A stretch of DNA of 10,505 nucleotides from Alphaproteobacteria bacterium (GCA_021774995.1 JAJFIM010000134.1:1-10505); one strand, 5' to 3'; counted from the first letter of the stretch, positions 1 to 6,527 are shown. Translations and numbers: made by a program. The notes: generated from the sequence alone by a model not told the origin.

Positions 1-119
1 ATGGCGTAATCCCGATACCCATTTTCCCGCCGGTCGGCCCTGACCAGGCCGATCTCCTCGTAATAGCGGATTGTCTTTTTTGGCAGATCCGAGCGTTTTG
101 AGGCTTCGCCAATATTCAT
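1..119 (-). CDS. MerR-family transcriptional regulator, CueR/HmrR-like, 5' part only
   Basis: The reverse strand opens with an ATG at 119, preceded by a TGGAGGAAAAT ribosome site, and encodes about 39 residues before leaving the window. They begin MNIGEASKRSDLPKKTIRYY and continue with EEIGLV and an NGYRDY motif. This is the winged helix-turn-helix start of MerR regulators and looks most like the copper-responsive CueR/HmrR branch. Such proteins bind an over-long promoter spacer as dimers and activate metal-export genes when they bind Cu(I) or a similar metal. The metal-binding cysteines lie near the C terminus, outside the window, so the ligand cannot be read here. A CueR-like palindrome lies 48 bases upstream (167-189), consistent with autoregulation. 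MerR family is near certain; copper specificity is inference. Confidence 0.9.
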   Translation of the reverse strand, partial: MNIGEASKRSDLPKKTIRYYEEIGLVRADRRENGYRDYA

Positions 120-131
120 ATTTTCCTCCAG

Positions 132-168
132 CTAGGGCGCCAGACGCGGCTAGTGCGCTGCGCCCTAG
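132..168. repeat. Inverted repeat between the MerR gene and its operator
   Basis: CTAGGGCGC at 132-140 is perfectly inverted as GCGCCCTAG at 160-168, with 19 bases between the arms. It sits in the 5' leader of the leftward MerR-family gene, 13 bases before the ATG and touching the CueR-like site. It could form a leader-RNA hairpin or be a second protein-binding site. No T-run follows on either strand, so it is not an obvious intrinsic terminator. Confidence 0.5.
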
Positions 169-189
169 GTTCCAGCAACAGTAAGGTTT
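167..189 (-). promoter_or_regulatory. Putative CueR/MerR-type operator
   Basis: Read on the reverse strand this stretch contains ACCTTACTGTTGCTGGAACC. It closely resembles the CueR operator core of the E. coli copA promoter, ACCTTCC..TTGCTGGAAGGT, sharing ACCTT on the left and TTGCTGGAA on the right, though the right arm is imperfect. It lies 48 bases upstream of the leftward MerR-family start, where an autoregulatory site would be expected. MerR-type promoters place such a palindrome between a -35 and a -10 separated by about 19 bases; no convincing -10 is visible here. The match was made by eye from memory of the consensus. Confidence 0.45.
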
Positions 190-190
190 C

Positions 191-207
191 TCGTGTTTCT
201 AACACGA
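191..207. repeat. Short perfect palindrome, operator-like
   Basis: TCGTGTT (191-197) and AACACGA (201-207) form a perfect 7-base inverted repeat around the spacer TCT. The stem is followed by A residues on the + strand and preceded by T residues on the - strand, so it does not have terminator geometry in either direction. Between divergent genes, a dyad of this size is more like a dimeric regulator site. The regulator is unknown. Confidence 0.35.
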
Positions 208-372
208 AAAAGGCCGCCAGATCCAGTAAAGCGCCGCGTCCGGCAAACATCTGAAGCGTTCTGGAATAGGTACACGTGAGGGTGGGGGCATTCAGAATAT
301 TTCAATTAAATGCAGTTAAGGTTTCTTGCCTGCGGGTGTCGGAGCCGCGTCATTGAGGGACAGACAAATAGA

Positions 373-2046
373 ATGTTCGCCGATTCGATCACATCCTTTC
401 TCGGATTAAAGGTTTCGGACCAACGCGCGTTGTTCCATCAGATGCTGCGCGCTGAGCAGATGCAGCTTCTCGTCCGCTCCATGCCCATTTTAAGCACGCT
501 GAACCTGGTGATCTCCACGTTCATGCTGGCGACGTTCTGGGCGTGGATATCCAAGCCGATTTTGCTTGTCTGGTACGCTTTTGCCGTGCTCACTTCCTGG
601 ACGCAATACAGCGTCTGGCGAAAATATCGCCACAAAACGCCGCCCCGCAAAATTAAAGAGAAGACCTATCAAAAATCTATTTTCTTTTCTCTGCTCTATG
701 GAATTATTCGGGGTAGCGGCGGGATTTTATTGTTTGTTCCGGAATCTTTTGCGCATCAGGTTTTTTTGGCTCTCATGATGACCACGATGGCGGGCGGCGC
801 CGCTGCGACTCTGGCGCCCCTGCCGGCGGTGCGCAATGTTTACATATTCGCCGTCATGGCGCCTTTGACGGTTATGTTCTTTTTGTACGTTGATTACGAA
901 CAATTCATGATGGGTATTACCTTAATTATTCTAACTTCAGCGACCCAGTTCTTTGCGCGACCGTCTCATGAACGTTTTCTCGACCTTGTTTTAACGAAGA
1001 CTGAATTAGATCATACGCAAAGAAATTTGCTTGACGCCATTGAAAGCAGTTCTGAAGCTTTTGCACTGTTTGATTCGTCAGGCAAACCAATGGTTGTTAA
1101 CAGTCGGTACAGAGACTTATTCGGGCCTGCCCATGGCCATGCGCCGGTGATTCCCTTGGAAGAAAAAATACACCAGCTCGATGATGGCAAATGGGTGAAA
1201 AGCACGCACCGGCGCACCTCTACCGGGGGCGTGGTGAGTGTGCATGCGGATATTACCGATCTGAAAGATCGCGAGAAAGATTTGCAGCAAGCCCGCGACC
1301 TTGCGGAAAGCGCTAATCAGACAAAGTCTGAATTTCTCGCCTTGATGAGTCATGAATTGCGCACGCCTCTTAACGCCATTATCGGGTTTTCCGATATGTT
1401 GAAATCCAGCCAAATCGGCGCGGCGCTGGATGCGGAAAAAACAACCGAATATACCGAATATATTCATCAAAGCGGCATTCACCTCCACAATCTCATCAAT
1501 GACATTCTCGATCTATCGAAGATTGAAGCCGGTCGCTATCAACTCTTTGAAGAAGAAGTGGATTTGGTTGAACTCGTGGGAAATGTTTGCGGGTTGATGG
1601 CCCCGGTTGCCGATGAAGGATATATTACGCTTATCAATGAAGTGGGTGATGCGGCGCCCAGATTGTTTATCGACGAGCGGGCTGTCCGTCAGATGCTTAT
1701 TAATCTTTTGTCGAACGCCATCAAATTCACCGAACCGGGGGGCTGCGTTACTGTGCGCGCTTACGGCGCAGATTCAGAATTTATCATTGCGCTTGAAGAT
1801 ACGGGAATCGGAATAGCACGTGAAGATTTGGATGCGGTGATGGAGCCATTCCGGCAAGTGGAAAGCCATTTAAACCGTAAAATACAAGGCACGGGACTGG
1901 GAATTCCTCTGGTCTGCCGGTTGGCGAAGCTCCATGACGGTTTTCTCACATTGGAGAGTGAGTTGGGCGTGGGGACGCACGCAAAACTTCATTTCCATTT
2001 GGACAGGGTGATCGCATCAGAGGCGCCCTTGTCCCAATCGTTATGA
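373..2046 (+). CDS. Membrane-bound PAS sensor histidine kinase, orphan
   Basis: The protein has 557 residues if it starts at ATG 373. An in-frame ATG at 310 would add 21 residues rich in Cys and Arg, but it has no ribosome site; a weak GAGGGA lies upstream of 373. About six hydrophobic segments (roughly residues 37-59, 62-81, 103-122, 129-147, 155-174 and 178-195) form an N-terminal membrane sensor. A PAS-like region (about 219-295, with the segment FALFDSSGKP) and a coiled linker follow. The HisKA domain carries the phospho-acceptor H327 in MSHELRTPLNAIIGF. The ATPase domain has an N box around N448, DTGIGI at D476 and GTGLGI at G506, so it should be active. It would autophosphorylate and pass phosphate to a response regulator. 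It has no receiver domain and no regulator gene beside it, so its partner and stimulus are unknown. Confidence 0.93.
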   Translation: MFADSITSFLGLKVSDQRALFHQMLRAEQMQLLVRSMPILSTLNLVISTFMLATFWAWISKPILLVWYAFAVLTSWTQYSVWRKYRHKTPPRKIKEKTYQKSIFFSLLYGIIRGSGGILLFVPESFAHQVFLALMMTTMAGGAAATLAPLPAVRNVYIFAVMAPLTVMFFLYVDYEQFMMGITLIILTSATQFFARPSHERFLDLVLTKTELDHTQRNLLDAIESSSEAFALFDSSGKPMVVNSRYRDLFGPAHGHAPVIPLEEKIHQLDDGKWVKSTHRRTSTGGVVSVHADITDLKDREKDLQQARDLAESANQTKSEFLALMSHELRTPLNAIIGFSDMLKSSQIGAALDAEKTTEYTEYIHQSGIHLHNLINDILDLSKIEAGRYQLFEEEVDLVELVGNVCGLMAPVADEGYITLINEVGDAAPRLFIDERAVRQMLINLLSNAIKFTEPGGCVTVRAYGADSEFIIALEDTGIGIAREDLDAVMEPFRQVESHLNRKIQGTGLGIPLVCRLAKLHDGFLTLESELGVGTHAKLHFHLDRVIASEAPLSQSL

Positions 2047-2116
2047 TGTTTTTCGTCAGCGCGCCTTGCGCGAAATATGCTTAACGCTAAATTTAAAACT
2101 TTACGGGATCATGTTT

Positions 2117-2149
2117 GGCGCGGTTCACGCGGGCGGGCGCCGCTTTTTT
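2117..2149 (+). terminator. Possible intrinsic terminator after the histidine kinase gene
   Basis: GGCGC (2117-2121) can pair with GCGCC (2137-2141) and is followed by GC and six T residues (2144-2149). The stem is short and the loop is 15 bases long, so this is a weak candidate. The same stretch contains a direct repeat GGCGCCGCT at 2136-2144 and 2150-2158, just before the ParA ribosome site, so it could instead be an operator or centromere-like site. Confidence 0.3.
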
Positions 2150-2169
2150 GGCGCCGCTCATCAAGTGCT

Positions 2170-2176
2170 AAGGAGG
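2170..2176 (+). promoter_or_regulatory. Strong ribosome binding site of the ParA-like gene
   Basis: AAGGAGG, continuing as GGGA, lies 7 bases before ATG 2184. It is an almost ideal Shine-Dalgarno sequence and the strongest in the window. It fixes the start of the ParA-like gene and suggests efficient translation. Confidence 0.8.
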
Positions 2177-2183
2177 GGGAGAT

Positions 2184-2831
2184 ATGCGCGTACTCAGCAT
2201 CCTGTCTCGCAAAGGGGGCGCAGGCAAAACAACGTTGACATTGCACTTGGCGGTGGCGGCGCAGCAAGCGGGATTGCGCGTACTTGTTATGGACGTCGAT
2301 CCGCAAGCCAGCGCCGTTTCATGGTATGAGAAACGCGAGACCGAAACGCCTCTTTTTATCAAAGCCGGTATCTCAAACATTGCCCAGGCCCTGCGGGCTA
2401 GCGGCGAGTATGGAATAGATTTGGTGTTGATTGACACACCTCCGCACACACAACAAGTCGCCGGCGCGGTGGCGCAGGAATCGGACCTGGTGCTCATTCC
2501 CACGCGGCCCAGCATACTGGATCTTGAAGCGATTGGCGGTACGGTGGATATCGTGAAGGCGGTGCGCCGTCCCGCTTTGATTGTTTTGAATGCGTGCCCG
2601 GCCCGCTCCCCGGTTACGCAAGAAGCCCGCGAGGCGCTTGGCGGGTATGGCATGCCGGTTGCGCCTATGACAATAGGCAACCGGGTTGCTTTTCAGCATG
2701 CGTTGAATTCCGGACACGCCGTCAGCGAGTTTGACCCTTCCAGCAAGGCTAGCGCTGAATTGACGGAATTATGGCAGTGGATTTCCTGGACTTTGAGGTT
2801 GAGTGATGAATATAAAAAGGCCGTTGCTTAG
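2184..2831 (+). CDS. Small ParA/MinD-type partition ATPase (VirC1-like size)
   Basis: This 215-residue protein is a deviant Walker ATPase. KGGAGKTT at residues 10-17 carries the signature Lys10 and the P-loop Lys15. MDVDP at 36-40 supplies the Asp-Pro of the Walker A' motif, and LVLIDTPP around Asp84 is Walker B. It lacks the N-terminal helix-turn-helix extension of the large plasmid (type Ia) ParA proteins, so it belongs with the small ParA class, which includes type Ib ParA and VirC1. Such proteins bind ATP as sandwich dimers, coat DNA non-specifically and move or position cargo with a DNA-binding partner. The next gene overlaps it by 26 bases and encodes a ribbon-helix-helix-like protein, the expected partner type. 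Cargo could be a plasmid-derived or integrated element, the chromosome or a protein complex; the sequence does not decide. No replication or transfer genes are nearby. Confidence 0.92.
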   Translation: MRVLSILSRKGGAGKTTLTLHLAVAAQQAGLRVLVMDVDPQASAVSWYEKRETETPLFIKAGISNIAQALRASGEYGIDLVLIDTPPHTQQVAGAVAQESDLVLIPTRPSILDLEAIGGTVDIVKAVRRPALIVLNACPARSPVTQEAREALGGYGMPVAPMTIGNRVAFQHALNSGHAVSEFDPSSKASAELTELWQWISWTLRLSDEYKKAVA

Positions 2832-3105
2832 CGAGATCACGCTGAATAAATCAACACCTTCTGAATCTGTAATACGCGTTCAGCCCAACGATGAAGGCCA
2901 GGCGAACGTCAAGGCTTTAAGCATACGCGTGCGCGAAGACGCCTGGCGGCAATTGCGGGAGCTGGCCCTTCGCGAAACGTCATCCTCTCAGAGAATTACA
3001 GCTCAAAGTTTGATCGTCGAAGCGTTGAATATGCTTTTTAAAGACAGGCAATTGCCTGAAATCGCGGTTGCGCCGCCGCTGGGCTCCGCTTCCCGTAAGC
3101 GGTAG
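2806..3105 (+). CDS. Ribbon-helix-helix-like protein, probable ParA partner
   Basis: The protein has 99 residues from ATG 2806. GTG 2803 is in frame, but GAGG at 2795-2798 is better spaced (7 bases) for the ATG. The gene begins inside the end of the ParA-like gene in another frame, so translation is probably coupled. Residues 1-33 look disordered. VKALSIRV (35-42) resembles the DNA-contacting strand of a ribbon-helix-helix fold. It is followed by a helix around 44-58 and a second one around 65-79 (ITAQSLIVEALNMLF), then a Pro-rich basic tail ending SRKR. Small RHH proteins pair with small ParA ATPases in several plasmids and in VirC1/VirC2, binding the centromere-like site and repressing the operon. 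That role is inferred from fold and neighbourhood; an antitoxin is a weaker alternative since no toxin gene is present. Confidence 0.75.
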   Translation: MNIKRPLLSEITLNKSTPSESVIRVQPNDEGQANVKALSIRVREDAWRQLRELALRETSSSQRITAQSLIVEALNMLFKDRQLPEIAVAPPLGSASRKR

Positions 3106-3151
3106 CGTTGAACAGCGCCTGACAAAATTTCATGCGGCATTTTTCAAGACT

Positions 3152-3601
3152 TCAGTCCTGCGACTCTGCTTGTTTTAGCAGGCGCTGGTAAGCGTCATTA
3201 ACGCGCGCCATGATGTCCGTGGCGTATGAAATGATTTCATCGGGCAGCTCAAGCGCGGTGAGGCGATCAGGGTGAAACGCCCGCACTTTGGCGTGATAGG
3301 CTTCTTTGATTTTTTCGAGGGGGGCGTCTTTTGGAAGGTTAAGAATATCATGTGGGTCAAGATAGGCGTTTTCTAAACCTATCTTTTCCTTTGGCGCCAC
3401 TTGGGACATGGCGTCCTTTGTGACAAAAATAATTTCTCCATCCATGGTTTCAAAGGGCAGAAATTGTTTGTCGTCGTTTAGCAGGTCGCTTAAGCGTTCG
3501 TCTTGCGAACAATAGACATGCCCATTGAGCACGGATCCGTCTTTCAACCTAATCGTGGTGCGCGTCTTGGTTTTGGAGCGTATTTTTCCGCCTGCCAACA
3601 T
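3152..3601 (-). CDS. Small J-domain (DnaJ-like) protein with uncharacterised N-terminal domain
   Basis: I place the start at ATG 3601, giving 149 residues. The frame stays open to 3748, but that stretch overlaps the end of the hydrolase gene and reads like non-coding sequence. Residues 82-145 form a J domain: DPHDILNLP, then a basic helix, the essential HPD at 110-112, then DIMARVNDAYQRLL. J domains stimulate the ATPase of DnaK-type chaperones. There is no Gly/Phe region, zinc finger or C-terminal substrate domain, so this is a class C (type III) J protein. The first 80 residues (TTIRLKDGSVLNGHVY, LSDLLNDDKQFLPF, then DGEIIFVTKDA) look like a compact beta-rich domain that I have no firm name for; it may choose the client. 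The gene follows the hydrolase in the same direction after 88 bases and converges with the RHH gene. Confidence 0.85.
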   Translation of the reverse strand: MLAGGKIRSKTKTRTTIRLKDGSVLNGHVYCSQDERLSDLLNDDKQFLPFETMDGEIIFVTKDAMSQVAPKEKIGLENAYLDPHDILNLPKDAPLEKIKEAYHAKVRAFHPDRLTALELPDEIISYATDIMARVNDAYQRLLKQAESQD

Positions 3602-3689
3602 ACGCCTGATTTTCCGCCTTCTGTCGGTTTTACAACATGGGGTGCCCGCAAAGACCAGACATAATAAGCGATCAAGGGTTGGCGAATTG

Positions 3690-4751
3690 TTAAGTTTTGT
3701 TGTTTGCGAAGGCCAAAATGCGTGATGCGAGCTCCAAAGGTTGGTCATCTATGATGGAAAATCCCGCTTTCAAGAGCGCGTGGGGCTGGCCTTGCGTTCC
3801 CGGCATCTGTTCAAAAAATGGCTCCGGCCCCATGGCGGTTTTGGCCGTCATCTCGCTGAACAGGGTCAGCACCGGTTTCTTCCAGGTTTTGAGCTTCTCC
3901 CACGCGGCCCGGTTGGCGGCCACAGGAGGGTCTTGCGGCGTGGTGGGCAGGATCATGGGAAAGCGGCGTGGGCCGGTCTTATAGCTTTCATCCGGGTACG
4001 GCGCATCATAGGCGGCGATGATTTCAGGGCTAAGTTTATTGATCGTTCCCTGATTGACCATTTTCCCCATGGGAAATTCCGGCGCGCTGAGAACCCGCTC
4101 GCGAAATTTGAGAAACCACTCCATGCCGCCTTGATCCGCCATGGGCAATTGCGTGTTGCTCAACACCAGACGGTCAAACAATTCCGGCGTTTCCCCCGCT
4201 ATTCTCAAGCCAAAATAACCGCCCCAATCATACATGAAGGCGGTGACATTTTTTAACTGCATGGATTGCAGAAAAGCGCGCAACCAATCCACATGGGTCT
4301 GGAAGCTGTAGTCTTCTTCCCGCTTTAATTTGTCGGAACGCCCAAAACCAATATAATCGGGCGCAATCACCCGGTAGCCCGCGCTGGTGAAAATGGGAAT
4401 CATCGTGCGGTAGCTATAGGCCCAGGCGCCCTGACCATGCAGAAGAAGAATCACATCCCCTCCCCGGTCCCCCTCATCAATATAATGCATGCGCAAAGGA
4501 CCCATATCGCTTGGGACATCCATATAGTGGGGGGCGAAATTATAGTCCGCCAAATTGGCGAATCTTTCATCGGGCGTGCGCAGGACATCGGCGGTTTTTT
4601 TCTCTTCCGCGCAGCCGCTTAAAACTGCGGCCATAGATCCCAGCGCGGCCCATGCGCCGATCCCGGTGGCCACGGCGCGCCGTGATGGCGCGCTGCGCGC
4701 GAGAAGATGAGTGGTGGGAGCGTCATGTTTCCGTTTAATCATGTGAGTCAC
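3690..4751 (-). CDS. Alpha/beta hydrolase related to haloalkane dehalogenases, Tat lipoprotein, catalytic residues apparently missing
   Basis: The protein has 353 residues from GTG 4751, which sits 5 bases after AGGA; ATG 4742 is a weaker option. The N terminus has twin arginines at 24-25 (SRRAVAT), a hydrophobic stretch, and a lipobox LSGC ending at Cys47, predicting Tat export and lipid anchoring. The body resembles subfamily I haloalkane dehalogenases: RTPDERFANLADYNF (58-72), HGQGAW (105-110), DYIGFGRSDK, and YDWGG with the nucleophile Asp175. However, where relatives usually read FSDSDPIT this protein has FSEMTAKT (298-305), and where they read AGHF it has AGFS (329-332). The catalytic acid and base histidine therefore seem lost. 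A cap-domain Trp also appears to be Phe216. The reading frame continues normally past both sites, so a frameshift is unlikely. Dehalogenase activity is doubtful; it may be a non-catalytic or altered enzyme. Confidence 0.88.
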   Translation of the reverse strand: MTHMIKRKHDAPTTHLLARSAPSRRAVATGIGAWAALGSMAAVLSGCAEEKKTADVLRTPDERFANLADYNFAPHYMDVPSDMGPLRMHYIDEGDRGGDVILLLHGQGAWAYSYRTMIPIFTSAGYRVIAPDYIGFGRSDKLKREEDYSFQTHVDWLRAFLQSMQLKNVTAFMYDWGGYFGLRIAGETPELFDRLVLSNTQLPMADQGGMEWFLKFRERVLSAPEFPMGKMVNQGTINKLSPEIIAAYDAPYPDESYKTGPRRFPMILPTTPQDPPVAANRAAWEKLKTWKKPVLTLFSEMTAKTAMGPEPFFEQMPGTQGQPHALLKAGFSIIDDQPLELASRILAFANNKT

Positions 4752-4794
4752 TTCTGTCCTTTTTGCCTTGGCTGCTTGCGGCGCCGGAACACTG

Positions 4795-4800
4795 AGTATA
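4795..4800 (-). promoter_or_regulatory. Possible -10 element for the hydrolase gene
   Basis: On the reverse strand TATACT lies 43 bases before the hydrolase start codon, a close match to a -10 box (TATAAT). No good -35 is seen 16-18 bases upstream (AGTGTC at best). The 156-base gap after pyrF would allow a separate promoter here. Confidence 0.3.
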
Positions 4801-4907
4801 CGCGGCGTGTGAGGTGCGACACTAGGGGCGGGCCTTTAAAAGAACGGCTGATTTTTTCATGTGTGCTATAGAGCGGGCGCACTGTGACGGGTGTGACCAG
4901 TCCGGGA

Positions 4908-5618
4908 TTACAGCGCCGCTTCAATCTGATCCAGAATATGGCGCGTTGCGGCGCGGCGGTCAGCGGTTTTGATGATTTCGCGTCCCACGACAAGATAATC
5001 CGCCCCGGCGCGGATCGCGTCCCCCGGGGTGGTCACGCGTTTTTGGTCATTGCGGTCAATGCCCGCTGAACGAATGCCCGGCGTGACGATGAGAAAGTCC
5101 CGGCCCAGTTCGGCGCGCAGCCGGGCCGCTTCCGCCGCCGATGCGATGACGCCGTCACAGCCCGCCTCAAGGGCGATCTTTGCCCGCGCCAGCACCAGAT
5201 CCGCAACTGAGCCGTCATAGCCCATCTCTTTCAAGCTTGCTTCATCCATACTGGTCAGCACGGTGACGCTCAGAATTTTAAGATCCGAATCGCCTTTTCC
5301 CAAAGCGGCGCTGCGCGCGATGGCGCGGTCGCCATGAATGGTGAGAAAAGCGGCGCCAATATTTTGAACGCTTGCCACCGCGTTCTGCACTGTCTGGCCG
5401 ATGTCATAGAATTTAAAATCGAGAAAGACTTTCTTGCCGCGTGCGATCAGTTCGCGCGCCAACTCAATGCCGCCGACGGGGAAGAGTTGCAGCCCAATTT
5501 TGTAAAACGCCGCCTCATCGCCTAAATCTTCTGTAATGCGCCGCGCTTCATCCGCTGATGGGACGTCTAGCGCGATAATCAGCCGGTCTTTTGCGTTAAG
5601 CTCTGTGGGGTGCGGCAT
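4908..5618 (-). CDS. pyrF: Orotidine 5'-phosphate decarboxylase
   Basis: This cytosolic enzyme converts OMP to UMP, the last step of de novo pyrimidine synthesis. The 236 residues match the usual length of the bacterial type. ALDV near residue 18 and YKIGLQL (Lys40) start the barrel. FLDFKFYDIGQTV carries the catalytic Asp67, Lys69 and Asp72; many relatives have His where Tyr71 stands. VTPGIR, a later TTPGDAIRAGADYLVVGREI and its Arg form the phosphate site. GAAGGG-like GAAGGG lies 10 bases before ATG 5618. The short-chain dehydrogenase gene ends only 20 bases upstream, so the two are probably co-transcribed. No other pyr genes and no leader-type attenuator are visible. The protein appears intact and functional. 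Confidence 0.97.
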   Translation of the reverse strand: MPHPTELNAKDRLIIALDVPSADEARRITEDLGDEAAFYKIGLQLFPVGGIELARELIARGKKVFLDFKFYDIGQTVQNAVASVQNIGAAFLTIHGDRAIARSAALGKGDSDLKILSVTVLTSMDEASLKEMGYDGSVADLVLARAKIALEAGCDGVIASAAEAARLRAELGRDFLIVTPGIRSAGIDRNDQKRVTTPGDAIRAGADYLVVGREIIKTADRRAATRHILDQIEAAL

Positions 5619-5638
5619 GTGATTTGAGCCCTTCGCGT

Positions 5639-6457
5639 TTAGTTGTTTGCTTTGCTGTTGCGGAATTTTGAGAATTGCCGGGCGGTCAGAAACAGCGCCA
5701 GGCGGCGCGGCGCCAATTTAGCCGCGGCGGCGATGATCTTGTTGACCGCGCCCGTTACGCAGACGGGCTGGTTTTTCATCAATGCGTCATAGCCCTGCCG
5801 CGCGACGGTGGGCGCGTCCAGCCACATATATTTCGGCAGTTTGTTCATGGCTTGCCGGGTATTTGTAACGTCATGAAATTCGGACCAGGTGAAGCCGGGG
5901 CATAAAGCAGAGACATAGACGCCCGTGCCTGCGGTTTCGGCCCGGACGGTTTGCGAGAACTGGATGAGGAAGGATTTGGCGCCCGCATAGAGGCTCTGGC
6001 CGGGCGAGGAGGGCACAAGACCGTTCAGCGAGGCGACATTTAAGACCCGCCCATAGCCTCTTTCGATCATGCCCGGCAGGAACAGCCGGGTGAGATGCGC
6101 CGGCGCGGTCATCAAAACCTGGATGAAATCAGCCTGCGCGCGCCACGGCGCGTTGGCGAAATAGCCAGGCACGCCATAACCCGCATTGTTGACCAGCGCA
6201 TCGACGGGCAGTCCCTGCGCGGAGATTTCATCATAGAGGCGTTGGGGTGCGGCCACGTCGGAAAGGTCCGCCGTGATGAGGGTCGATTCGGTTCCGAATC
6301 GTTTTTTCAGATCTTGGGCCAAAGCGACTAGCCTGTCTTCGCGCCGGGCGGTGAGGATCAAATTGAAGCCCTGTTCGGCGAAAACTTGCGCCAAAGCCAG
6401 GCCGATGCCGGCCGAAGCGCCGGTAATCAACGCGGTGCGCGGGGGGGCTGTGGTCAT
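5639..6457 (-). CDS. Short-chain dehydrogenase/reductase (classical SDR)
   Basis: The protein has 272 residues from ATG 6457, which has AGGA 10 bases upstream; a TTG at 6466 is in frame but only 1 base from that site. It has the classical SDR Rossmann features: the cofactor loop TGASAGIG (11-18), an LTARR segment after the second strand whose Arg residues suggest NADP preference, NNAG (89-92), NVAS with Ser142, and the catalytic pair Tyr156 and Lys160 in YAGAK. ALCPGFTWSEFHD follows the active site. It resembles DltE-like oxidoreductases of broad annotation; the substrate cannot be read. The C-terminal 60 residues (VTGAVNKIIAAAAKLAPRRL) are hydrophobic and basic and could touch the membrane. 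It lies just upstream of pyrF on the same strand, which probably reflects shared transcription rather than a shared pathway. Confidence 0.93.
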   Translation of the reverse strand: MTTAPPRTALITGASAGIGLALAQVFAEQGFNLILTARREDRLVALAQDLKKRFGTESTLITADLSDVAAPQRLYDEISAQGLPVDALVNNAGYGVPGYFANAPWRAQADFIQVLMTAPAHLTRLFLPGMIERGYGRVLNVASLNGLVPSSPGQSLYAGAKSFLIQFSQTVRAETAGTGVYVSALCPGFTWSEFHDVTNTRQAMNKLPKYMWLDAPTVARQGYDALMKNQPVCVTGAVNKIIAAAAKLAPRRLALFLTARQFSKFRNSKANN

Positions 6458-6527
6458 GGGTTTCAAATCCTGGTTGTGCGGCGCCTGTCAAATGCCATGG
6501 CCGCATCATAAGGGTTCCAAGCCCCCT

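Noticed and set aside
191..207. Intrinsic terminator at the TCGTGTT/AACACGA palindrome
   Set aside because: No T-run follows the stem in either direction.
2168..2680. A 170-codon - strand open frame opposite the ParA-like gene
   Set aside because: It is a shadow of the intact ATPase gene; the composition is Ser/Arg/Ala rich with no domain signal.
3106..3151. Terminator between the converging RHH and J-domain genes
   Set aside because: Only a 4-base dyad (ATGC-G-GCAT) followed by T residues is present, too weak to call.
3602..3748. N-terminal extension of the J-domain gene up to 3748
   Set aside because: It overlaps the end of the hydrolase gene and contains Cys/Arg-rich sequence unlike the rest of the protein; ATG 3601 gives a coherent product.
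3720..3770. Frameshift as the cause of the missing histidine in the hydrolase
   Set aside because: The frame continues as IIDDQPLELASRILAF, which matches the normal family C terminus, so the change looks like a substitution or a single-codon loss.
3741..4256. A 171-codon + strand open frame opposite the hydrolase gene
   Set aside because: It is antisense to a clear protein-coding gene and rich in His, Arg and Gly, as expected for a shadow frame.
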